Part shown: in pieces, positions 36,216 to 45,661 of the stretch | How the letters are laid out: every line of letters starts with the position of its first letter | Numbering within the stretch: the first letter of the stretch is position 1 | Assembly (NCBI GenBank): GCA_039707655.1 | Contig: CM077671.1 | Coordinates: 368,798,720 to 368,862,719 of the forward strand | DNA length: 64,000 bases | Reading direction: 5' to 3' | DNA from: Elymus sibiricus | Lineage: Eukaryota > Streptophyta > Magnoliopsida > Poales > Poaceae | The notes under the pieces: generated by a model | What the model was told of the DNA's origin: nothing | The model's database searches: none | What the model saw: the letters and a program-made list of their open reading frames with translations, nothing else | Program-made: the position numbers and the translations under genes

Positions 36216-37412
36216 CTAGTCCCAACCCATCACGGGGTAAGAGCCACCGCTCTCGAGGATCCCGCAGTTCCGAGTCCTAGGAAGGAAGAGGTAGCCGGAA
36301 TTCCCCCATAATGGTCCATAAGAATTCTTCAGAATGTATGAGTCGGGATCGTAACCCACGAGCAAGAGCTCGTGATCGTTCTTAGTTCCGCACTCGCCCC
36401 AGTACATGCCGCCCGCGTAGCCCCTGAAGTCGGTGTTGTTCGCTCCGATGGAGATGGCGACGACGACGGGAGCGTAGGTAACTTGCGCCAGGAGCTCATA
36501 CTCATTATGCGGCTCTAGCTGGCTCCACCCGATCATGGTCATGGTCACGCGCGGTGTGGTCCTAGCTAAGCACGTACCATTCTCCTGCTGAAAACGGTAA
36601 TAAGGGTAGTTCTGCCACGACGCGATGCCATTTTGCCTCACATAGTTGAAGGCGTTGATGGCTAATCCGCCTTTGCAGCCATGGCTCGTGTGATCGCAGT
36701 CAACCAGCTCCTGCTGCGAAAGTTGCACTATCATGGATGCCCCTGGTCTGATGGCGAGGTGGCTCTCGATCGCCGCCGTCGCGGCGAACGCCCAGGAGGA
36801 GCCGCAGGACCACTGGTTCCTGACAGGACCTACGCACGGCTGGCCTTGGCATGTCCTGGTATGCCATTCGACTCTGACCGGGAGCGTGAGGTTCCCGTCG
36901 CCGCCGCGCCTTTTGACGGGCACAAGTGCGGAGTTGCGGCGTCCCTCCGGAGTCATGCGACACCTGCACGCTTCACGTTCTGCCCATGTCGCGTCCGCGA
37001 AACCGTTGAGTCGCAGAGGCTCGTCTGCAACTCGAACAGTACGGGACGCGAAGCGGTGCACCGTCTGGTTGAAGTAGGCGAAGCGGTGGACCTTCTCTTC
37101 TTGCTTGCGCGCTACTTTGAAGTGGTTGCACCAGCGCTCGTAAAGCTGCCTCACAGCCTTCTCCGAGCGGAGGTCGTGTGTGGTGAACTTCAGGCCGTCG
37201 GCCGCCACTGGCTCCAGCAATGCTAGCGCGAGCAAAATACCTAAAACTGAAAAAACATAGAACAATTTTACATCACCGTTGGGCAGAATCAAAATACTTA
37301 AATGAAATATTTATGCACGACAAATTAATACCAATGTTGGTTACAATTTAATTGCATGCCTCAAAATAATAATTCTGAAATACTAACCGGCTGCTATTGC
37401 TTGACCGGCCAT
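36216..37412 (-). CDS. Papain-like (C1A) protease homologue, active-site Cys replaced by Ser
   Basis: Two exons, 37412-37388 and 37246-36216, join by a GT-AG intron to give about 351 residues. It starts MAGQAIAAVLGILLALALLE, a signal peptide, then an I29 prodomain (ERWCNHFKVARKQEEKVHRF, LRLNGFADATWAE) and the peptidase fold. Canonical papains have QGSCGSCWAF; here the sequence is NQWSCGSSWAFAA, so the nucleophile is Ser. The His (KNDHELLLVGYD) and Asn (LKNSYGPLWGNSGY) positions and the disulphide half ELVDCDHTSHGCKGG are kept. The frame is intact. It probably enters the secretory pathway. It is likely a non-proteolytic or weakly active relative; function unknown. Confidence 0.85.
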
Positions 37413-37490
37413 GGTTGTCGTGGACGAGACCGGGATGGGGGCTGCCGTAGTTGTACACGCCGTAGAGGTGACCCTGCTATTGGCGGCCGC

Positions 37491-37500
37491 ACTTTATAGA
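37491..37500 (-). promoter_or_regulatory. TATA box of the protease homologue
   Basis: TCTATAAAGT on the minus strand lies about 80 bases before the start codon, a normal distance for a plant core promoter with a short leader. Confidence 0.6.
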
Positions 37501-37605
37501 CCTGGCGACGTGGGCACGCAGCAGCAGTAGGCGGGCGGGGAGCAAGGGCGTGTCTCAACTGCCCACGGCTGCTACTCCACAAACGAGAATGCTCCGACCG
37601 CTACC

Positions 37606-37751
37606 AGTCTAAATATACTCCATTGTTAAGACACGCAGCTTTCGTGCGCTTCGGCGTGAAAAAAGGTAGGTAGGTGCAAGTCTAAATATACTCCATTGTC
37701 GAGACACGCAGCTTTCGCGCGCTTTGGCGTGAAGAAAGGTAGGTAGGTGCA
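37606..37751 (-). repeat. 73-bp tandem duplication upstream of protease gene
   Basis: Two adjacent 73-bp units (37606-37678, 37679-37751) start AGTCTAAATATACTCC and end GTAGGTAGGTGCA, differing at about five bases. They sit roughly 200 bp upstream of the start codon, in the promoter region. Confidence 0.9.
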
Positions 37752-38173
37752 AGTCTAATAATGGTGGAGGGGAGAGTAAATCGCGCTGCATTATGCGATA
37801 ATTTTATTCCACAGTTGTTACCTCATGATTTTGGTAAGACGATGGTGCACGACTTGGGTCAGTGAGGACCATTTCTTGTCGTAGAGACATTTGCCCACTC
37901 ATTCTGTAATATTTTGTTGAGGTGTCCTGTTTTGATTAGAACAAATTCCTGATGGCTGCTTGCTGCTATATCCTCTAAGTCCACGGAAGACAAGAAAAAC
38001 TGTATCACCCATGCAAGCCGTGTACAAACCCCGCATGTTATAATATGATTGGATTTGAATAAAGCATTTTTTTTCTTTCCCCAAACTAGAAATTAGGGGT
38101 TTTCTGCATTAAATATATCTGAATCCGGATACATTTAATTAAAGCTAGCCATGGAACTTTCTCTATCTTGTAG

Positions 38174-39710
38174 CTACTTAGCCGTGATGAAGCAATGTTG
38201 GGGATGTCAATGAAGCCAAGGCGGCCAAGAGCAGTAGTACTCTGCCCCACAAGGGAGCTAACTGAGCAGGTTGGTCATGATCAAATTATTTTCTTGTGAC
38301 GATGCTATTATTTGGGTTGCAGCAGTAGTTCATGCACATTGCTCAAATTGCAGGTCTATCGTGTTGCAAAGTCCATGAGCCATCATGCGCCTGAACAAGT
38401 CATTCTTTGCTTGCTGCGATCATTATTTGAGTTGTATTTTGCCCTATGTGGACTTAAGGACTTTAGTATTGAGTGTGCAGAGTAGGGAGCGAGAAGGAGA
38501 ACTGCAATATGCATCTGTTTTACATTATCTAATTTATGAGATAATGAAGAACTATATTTATGTAGGTTCTTGAGCCAAGCTTGGCAAAGGGAAACAAAGT
38601 TATGGTGTTCTGTAATACTTTGAATTCAAGTCGCGCAGTGGACCATTTTCTGACTGAAAATCAGATATCTACTGTTAACTATCATGGAGAGGTTCCTGCG
38701 GAAGAGAGGTTTGTTGTATTTCTTACTCGGTTCTGTTCTTTAAGCAGTAGGTGTCTAGATTGATTGATTTTATTTTTATGATACCTGATAATCAACTGTA
38801 GAGTTGAGAACCTGAACAAGTTCCGTAAAGAAGAGGGGGATTGCCCAACATTGGTATGCACTGATCTGGCAGCTAGAGGTCTGGACTTGGATGTCGACCA
38901 TGTCATCATGTTTGACTTCCCATCGAATTCGGTACGTGTTATATTACCTCAGTCTGTCTGTATGTATTTATGCCCATGACAGTGATACTTATGCAGTCTA
39001 TCTTGTGATTATTGTTTGTGCTTTTAGATTGATTACCTTCACAGAACTGGACGAACTGCACGCATAGGAGCCAAAGGTAACGTTTCTTAGCTGTACTTGA
39101 GCACATTCACTTGCTCTGTATCGTTACTTTGCTATAATCATGTATTCTATACACTATGATCTCTTATATTTTTTGTGATGACCCCATTGTGGACCAGAAG
39201 CTCCCTCCATTGTTGAAACTTAGCTTACCATTTCAGTGCCTTTGCTGCAAAGAATTCTTACTTTTCATTCAGTAAAAGACTTAAATAATACTTTGAATAA
39301 AAGAATTGAACTAAACTTTGCAAGCTTAGAAAAAGGGATAGGATAAAGGGAGTTTGAAATGGCTTCTGGGAAACAAAATATTATGTGATTTCGTGTCTGA
39401 AGTGAGATGGGTTAGCAATATAGGTTTGCCACTCAGAGATATCCACATAGCTGGGTGATCTTTGGACAGGTAGCAATATTCAGTTTCATATTTTCTGTCT
39501 ACTTACAAATTCTCATTATCATCCCAAAATGCAGGGAAAGTTACAAGTCTTGTGGCTAAGAAAGATGTGGCTTTAGCTACTCGGATAGAAGAGGCCATCA
39601 AGAAAAATGAGAGCTTGGAAGCTCTAACGACTAACAATGTTAGAAGAGCTAACAACCCACGGAGTGCGGGCACCAAAGGAAGGACCTCAAGGTCGGTTAA
39701 GACTTCATAA
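38174..39710 (+). pseudogene. RH39: DEAD-box RNA helicase fragment (RH39 type)
   Basis: Exons 38174-38269 (motif Ia [12 protein letters not shown]), 38354 to about 38389 (VYRVAKSMSHHA), 38566-38708 ([17 protein letters not shown]), 38802-38931 (motif [13 protein letters not shown]), 39028-39076 (motif VI HRTGRTARIGAK) and 39535-39710. The start, Walker A (motif I), the DEAD box (motif II) and motif III are absent; the second exon runs out at 38389 and the next resumes after a gap of several exons. RH39 in Arabidopsis is a chloroplast helicase for 23S rRNA processing. What remains cannot make a helicase. Introns are kept, so this is a decayed genomic copy. Confidence 0.85.
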
Positions 39711-40035
39711 GAGGCCTGGAGGATTTTTTAATTCCCCTGCTTTAGAAAGGCTGGAGATTTTGGATAATGCACCCTGTAAATATCTGAGACTTCATTTCTT
39801 CAAAAAAAAATTCCCTTGCGGTGCGTGCTTACAAGTTAATTAAAGAGTTAGAATCAAGATCTTAACACAGCACATCTATGTAATACATATGCATAATGTT
39901 GGATGGAATAATATGTTGTATTACCTGTACCCACGAATTTTGTCCGAGTATTTCTATGCTCACCGCTTTTCTGTTGAATTGTGGAAATTAGCATTGCCTG
40001 GCTTTCGGTAACTTCGTTTAGCATTTCTCAACTAG
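39711..40035. other. Downstream spacer, nothing recognised
   Basis: AT-rich sequence following the helicase stop, perhaps its 3' untranslated region. No other feature is seen. Confidence 0.5.
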
Positions 40036-40412
40036 TCACACCTGGCCGACGAACATACTAGAGCGTGTCCAGTAATTTCGTCGGCTAGAGGAGCCGACGA
40101 AAATATCATCAAGTACTTTCGTCGGCTCCACCAGCCGACGAAAATACCGTTCTTTCGTCGGCTTGTGGAGCCCATGAAAATAGGTACCGTGATTTTCGTC
40201 GGCCCGACAAGCCGACGAAAATACATCGCGCATTTTCGTCGGCCTCTATGGCCGACGAAAATAGATTTATTTTCGTCGGTTGCCGACGAAAATAGTTTTA
40301 TTTTCGTCGAGTTTATTTCGTCGGCTGGCCGACGAAAATATATATTTTCGACGGTTTTCAGGCTATTTTCGACGGTTCCTGGCCGACGAAAATAAGTTGT
40401 TTCCCTGTAGTG
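40036..40412 (-). mobile_element. Small CACTA-derived element with CGTCGG palindromes
   Basis: The right terminus reads CACTACAGGGAAACAACTT on the minus strand, a CACTA terminus. The interior is a series of TTTTCGTCGGC / GCCGACGAAAA units in both orientations, as in CACTA subterminal regions. The left terminus is degenerate and the target duplication is not clear, so the left boundary is approximate. No coding capacity. Confidence 0.75.
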
Positions 40413-42589
40413 ATTAAAAACTGAATAAGCAACTAACAAGAGAAAGATGACCAGACCAAACGAGAAATTTCGATATTTGACATCGGATTCGCACGCCTCA
40501 CGTATTTTAACCTTCAGTTCGCAAGCCTTTCAAAATATAACACTGGACGTGCGAATTCTTTTGATTTGGGGGGATTTCTTCTTCTTTTCTCGAATTCTGT
40601 CTTTTCTTTTTTGTTTTCAGTTTACAGCCCAAGTGAATGGACCATACTAATAAAAACATCAAGCTTCACAATGACATAATCTCATCTCTAGTATTCCAAT
40701 AGCAGCAGACAGCTATGCATTTCTCTAATCCGTTGTTACATACCTCTTCTTGCTAGTATTGAACAATGCATACACAAATGAGCAGGATTCAAATCGGAAG
40801 TAACAAATTGATACCTTAGCTTAGATGCGCTCGCTCGCAGCTCACTGCTAGGCTGCCGCCGGCCACCGTGGAGGTGCAGAGCTCCCGCGGGCCTAGCGCG
40901 CGCTCACCGCCCGGCTGACGCCGGCCCCGCGGAGGCGCTATGCAGCGCCTGGCCTCCGCCCGCCGGATAGGCCAGCAGGCGAGGCCGAGGCGCCAAGCAG
41001 CGCGGCTGTGCGCTTGTGCCGCCGCGCGCCTGCGCCCCGCGGCGGCGTGCCGCGCAGCCCTTCCGAGCTCCGGCCTCCGTCGCGGTGCGGCTCCGCTCTT
41101 GTCCTCTGCCGCCCGTGCCCAGGACCGTGCGGCCGTGCCGGCCGCCCCACCTGCCGCACCGGCGCCGCTTGCCGCCGCCTAGGGTTGCCGCGGGAATGGG
41201 GGATTGGGGAATCAAGACTCGCCCATCCGGGAGGCAGCCACGGGAGAGAGAGCAGAGCAGCCGAGCAGGCCACCAGGGCTAGGGGGCGATCTGGGGCTTT
41301 GGGCGGGTGAGTGGGGTGGGCCAGAGGGTGTTGTGGGCCGCTATGTGGATCGGTTGGGAGACAAAGGGAGAAATTGTGGGCTTGTATGTAGTTTCGAGCC
41401 CGTTTGTGCTATTAGGCTGTTTATTTTTTGTTTTTTCATGCATATACTTGAGAAATACATACATATACAAAAAAAATTCTAACAATAATGGGTATTCAAC
41501 TGAATACCCTTGATACATGCTGGGCCCGCCCCTGTCCATTGGAGTTACAAGCAAGCACCAAGGGAAGGCAGGCAACAAGGTGTGGATATATTGAAGGATC
41601 GATATGATGCCGGGTAGTTATTATACCTAACCTGGTGAAAATAAAAACGGGATTCCTAACCATCACTCGAGTCATTTTTGCAGCCCGGCTCATCATCCTC
41701 ATGTGGCCCTTGTGAGGGATTCGGCCAGTAAGTGTGCATGGTTGTGGGGATCAGGGATGATGATTTGATTTTGACAAGATAAAGTAGTTCAACATTTTTA
41801 TGTTTATCCGTTTTTTCCATAGCACCATAAAATTATTTTTTTCCTACTTATTTTGATCCACATGCTGTGCCTAGACTATGTTGGAAATATTCCTTTATAT
41901 TTTGGACTTTTCTTTGTTATCTTTTCTTAGCCTTTTTTTATAATATTCTCGCAGCCTCGGGAGAGCTCTACTCAACTACTCAAGTGCTCAGCCCTGGTGC
42001 GCTTGATGTCTCGATTCCTATGTATCTGTGTTTTATTTCCATTCATTCCCGTGGTCCGTTTTCTTCTTAAAAAAATGCAGGCATCACTCCATAACTGATC
42101 CATTTAGTAGTGAGGAAAGTAGGATGAGCAGCTACAACTAGTGTAAATGAGGTTTGTATTTTGGGGGTCATTATTGTTGTAGGGATTAACTGCCTCGTTC
42201 GTTGGACGCTTTATATGTATTTTCATTCAGCGAGCATTGGTAGAACTTGTTTTTCTAGATACTTGTTTTGAGATAGCATAAAAACATTCCCCAACTTGTT
42301 TCTAAATTACTCACGGGGAATGGATCCCCCTGCTAGTTTTGTTGCCGTTGAAAGGGGAGTTAGTGGCAGCATCCTACATTCATGCGGTCACGTCCATGTT
42401 ACTTTTGTAAACGATGGTGAAGGCATAGTTATTGTCCGTGCGATGAATTTTCTTTTATCAATGTTAAATTTTCTTTTATTTTTTGTTCCGCATGTGTTAT
42501 ATTTCTTAGGTCAGATGGAATCAAATTAGTATTTTTGTATTGTGTTGTAAGACCAAGAACTTAATGTTTTGTTCATCCTTGTCCCATTA
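40413..42589. other. Gene-free spacer with GC-rich block
   Basis: The 40840-41330 block is very GC-rich and open in many frames without recognisable protein. The stretch near 41480-41530 (GGGTATTCAACTGAATACCC palindrome) resembles termini of degraded grass hAT-like sequences. The remainder is AT-rich and anonymous. Confidence 0.45.
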
Positions 42590-43446
42590 GGGTGTGTTTG
42601 GTTGAGGGACCAACTGTCATGGAATGGAACGGTTCCATTCCAGAGGAACAGGTCGGTTCCATTCCTGTGTTTGGTAGGTGCAAAAAAGTAGGACGGCGGG
42701 TTGGTTCCGTTCCAGTGTTTGGTTTGGTCCCTCAAGTGATACACACTATCAAAAATATGGCTACCAATTACTTCTAACCATGGATCTACACAAGAGGAAG
42801 AACATTGCAGAAACAGAAAAATCAATCTGCCCATCAATCCACTGTGAGCATCAGCATATACAAAATTATGCAGAGAAGGTACATAGATATACAGAGAAGA
42901 AATAACCTTGCTGCTCCGGTGCTAGGTCGAGGCCGAGCCGCCGGTGCTAGGTCGAGGCCGAGCCGCTGCTAGATCGCCGCCGCTCCTACGTCGCGCGCCA
43001 TCAGAGAGGAGAGATGACAGGGAGGAGAGGCAAGCCGGCGCCGGAGAGGGAGAGAGGCGGTAGATCGAGGGGAGGGAGAGATGCGGGGGTGGCGGCGCTG
43101 GAGAGGGAGAGAGGCGGCAGATCGAGGGAAGGGAGAGATGCGGGGGTGGCGGCGCTGAGCAGGGGGTGGCGGCGGCGGCGGCGCTGAGCGCGGGCGGGCG
43201 GGGGGGGGGGGGGGGGGGCGGACGCGAGACGAGAGGAGAGGAGAGGGCTCGGTGCGAGTGAAAACGAGGCCGTTCCCTGTTGTCCGCTCGATTCTAAGGT
43301 ATGACTTCGTTCCGAATATTGACGAAATATTCTGTTTTCTGGGACGTGTGGGTTCTCCTTCGTTCTACTAACCAAACAATGGAATGGGCTCTAAAAACGG
43401 AACGAACCCATGACATTCTATTCGGTCTTAGAAACCAAACACACCC
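42590..43446. mobile_element. PIF/Harbinger-type non-autonomous element (857 bp)
   Basis: Perfect 14-bp inverted termini GGGTGTGTTTGGTT are flanked by TTA at 42587-42589 and 43447-43449, typical of Tourist/PIF elements. The interior has near-repeats rich in GGAATGG and GTTCCATTCC at both ends and a GC-rich core with a ~20-base G run near 43200. No transposase is present, so it must depend on a related autonomous copy. Confidence 0.85.
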
Positions 43447-43732
43447 TTAGCTTCTTCATCTTGTTCATGTTTCAGATTGTGTGTGTTATTTAATTGACTG
43501 ACACAGATAAAATTTTCAGTCGATTTTTTATGACGCATCCTTTGCTAACAATCGATTGATTTTAAGCATATCGTTACTCAAATTTTCTATACTGGCCATC
43601 GATTGATTTTAAGCATATCGTCACTCAAATTTTCTATACTGGCCAAGCCACGTGTCTTCACCCTATTGGTTTGGAAAATTGATTGGAACTGGATAGAAAA
43701 CACTGCCAGAAAACTGCTCATTCGTCCGCGGA

Positions 43733-44029
43733 GGTTAGTACCGGGCACACTTTGGCCCGGTACTAACGTGCATCTTTAGTACCGGGCCAAAGCTACAGTA
43801 CCGCCTGGAGCCATTTAGTACCGGCTGGAGCTACCAGCCGGCACTAAAGTGCGCCACCGACAACCGGGCGCAGCGGCTAGGTGGCCACTTAGTACCGGCT
43901 GGAGCCACCAGCCGGTACTAAATGAAGCCGAGGCAATTTAGTACCGGCTGGTGGCTTCAGCCGGTAGTAAATTGTAACAACTAGTACCGGCTGGAGCCAC
44001 CAGCCGGTACTAATCCGCCCACTATAAAT
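43733..44029 (+). promoter_or_regulatory. CACTA 5' subterminal repeats and promoter
   Basis: Repeated inverted units such as GTACCGGCTGGAGCC and its complement end at a TATA box (TATAAAT, 44023-44029). In En/Spm such repeats are the binding sites of the TnpA-type protein and overlap the promoter; that role here is by analogy. Confidence 0.75.
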
Positions 44030-44431
44030 CAGCTCGCCTTCTTCCTCCCCGAGCCCGAGCCAACCATTTGACCAAGCTCGGGCTTTATTTCCATTGCGAG
44101 TTAGAGAGGAGGTGCCGCCCCATTTTCTCAAGTTTTGTGGAGATTTCACTCATCCAAGTGCACTAAAGGTTTGCAACTTCTTCCTCTCTTGTTTGATGGT
44201 ATTTATTATTTGTTTCATGCTCTATAGTTTGAAATATTTGTGATTTTTAGAAATATATAGAATGAGCACGATTTCTTTGATTTATGCATGGATTTGAGAT
44301 GTATAGAACCCATTACTTGAATTTGGAGAAGGTGTATTGGATAGTTTCATTGTGGATAATTTATAGGGATTTTTTTTTCAATTTTTTTCAAGTGGCATGG
44401 TTAATTAGTTTGGTATTTGTTATGCATTTAG
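44030..44431 (+). other. CACTA 5' leader region
   Basis: Between the TATA box and the foldback. It is non-coding, AT-rich, with several T runs. No feature was recognised. Confidence 0.5.
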
Positions 44432-44930
44432 TTGCATTATTTTGGCACTCTAATGATGTAATGATGTATTTATTCGGGCTCATATGGAAACCATCGAGAA
44501 GTTTTAAAAATACATGTTTCGAATCATGAATATGTCGTTAACCTTGATCCTGCAGTGAAAGCACTGCGATTCGGGGCTAGCATCGATATCCATGATGCGG
44601 TGCGGTATATATGAGGACGCGATGAAGGAGTACGGTCTTGATCTCAATTATGAAATCCACACCTTTTGAGCGAGTTGAGAATGAAATTATCCGGACCAAG
44701 GCCGTACTCCTTCATCTGGTCCTATTGTACCGCACCGTGTCGTGGATGTCAATAGTAGCCCCGAATGTCACTGTTATCACTATAGGGTCAAGGTTGACGA
44801 TATAGACATGTTTCGAAACAAATATTTTTTCTTCTCGATGGTTTTAGAGTGTCAAGATTATCACTGCAGGGTCAAGGTTGACGATGTAGACGTGTTCGCG
44901 TTGAACTGAAGAGTGTCAAAATAATTATGG
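44432..44930 (+). ncRNA. Long imperfect foldback in CACTA 5' region (candidate small-RNA precursor)
   Basis: The left arm (about 44432-44655) pairs with the right arm (about 44690-44930). Matching blocks include GATGAAGGAGTACGG with CCGTACTCCTTCATC, GGTGCGGTA with TACCGCACC, TTCGGGGCTA with TAGCCCCGAA, TTAACCTTGA with TCAAGGTTGA, and CCATCGAGAAG with CTTCTCGATGG. The loop is only about 35 bases. Part of the right arm (ATCACT..AGGGTCAAGGTTGACG) is repeated in tandem. It lies downstream of the element promoter, so it would be transcribed. Small-RNA production is inference. Confidence 0.6.
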
Positions 44931-45063
44931 TTACAATTTATGTTTTCATTTTAATTCTAATAATTTGTTCAGATTTTTACATTAATTTGATTAGTGTACT
45001 GAAATTAGTTTTGTTTCTTAATGAGACAAATAATTGACATGTTATTAATATTACTTATTAGAA

Positions 45064-45423
45064 ATGCCTTTGCAACATGATGCCTTTGAGCGTCGAGCTG
45101 CGGCTCGGGCGGCGGTACGCTATCAATTGGAGCGCACCGGTCATTCGCTTGAGTTCCACCCTGCAGAGCGTGTTGGTCTTGTTAGCGGTCGTATTCGTCG
45201 TTTGATTAAGAAAGCTTTTCATTGCTTCTCCCTTGGCAAAGAAAGCCGTAAATTTTGTCATGAATTTAATGTCGAGTTGCATGGTACTGATGATGATCGT
45301 GAGTTGATGGCTCGATATAATACAAGACGTGAAGAGTCGGGGCTAGCGGAATATGACCGTTCCGTGTCAAGACTTCGCGAGGCAGTTCACGAGGCATTGG
45401 TCCAAAGATCTCATGATGAGTAG
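45064..45423 (+). CDS. Small CACTA ORF of unknown function (119 aa)
   Basis: An open frame starting MPLQHDAFERRAAARAAVRY, with a basic Arg-rich first half (SGRIRRLIKKAFHCF) and a mixed-charge C-terminal half ending ALVQRSHDE. It lies between the foldback and tnp2 in the same direction, 238 bp before the transposase start. TTATTAG just before the ATG could be a splice acceptor, so it may be the coding exon of a longer transcript. I do not recognise the family. It may be an accessory protein or a chance frame; codon use is ordinary. Confidence 0.45.
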   Translation: MPLQHDAFERRAAARAAVRYQLERTGHSLEFHPAERVGLVSGRIRRLIKKAFHCFSLGKESRKFCHEFNVELHGTDDDRELMARYNTRREESGLAEYDRSVSRLREAVHEALVQRSHDE

Positions 45424-45661
45424 TTTGTATTAGGTAGTTAGCATGTAGTGTAATGTATATATTAATTTGGACTTCTATTTATCATGTTCTGTAATTTAAG
45501 CATGTAGTGTAATGTATCTATTAATCTGGACTTCTATTAATTTTATATTTCAATGTTTAATTCGCAGAAATGGCTTTTGTATTTCATTATGTTATGTGCC
45601 AAATTAAATGATATGAATACAGGTAAAATAATATTGTTACTTAATTCCAAATTGTAGATCG

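Larger units (their letters stand above)
37413..38173. other. Spacer between protease and helicase remnants
   Basis: It contains the TATA box above and the tandem duplication listed separately. The remainder (37752-38173) shows nothing recognisable. Confidence 0.6.

Noticed and set aside
36681..37226. 181-codon plus-strand frame across the protease gene
   Set aside because: Antisense shadow of the C1A protease exon.
40050..40400. Regularly spaced CGTCGGC repeats that look array-like
   Set aside because: Not a CRISPR array: units alternate in orientation, spacing varies, the DNA is plant nuclear, and a CACTA terminus sits at the edge.
44573..44760. Exact rice miR820 in the CACTA foldback
   Set aside because: Only a 9-base match (TCGTGGATG) to the remembered miR820 sequence; the rest differs, so the feature is reported only as a candidate precursor.
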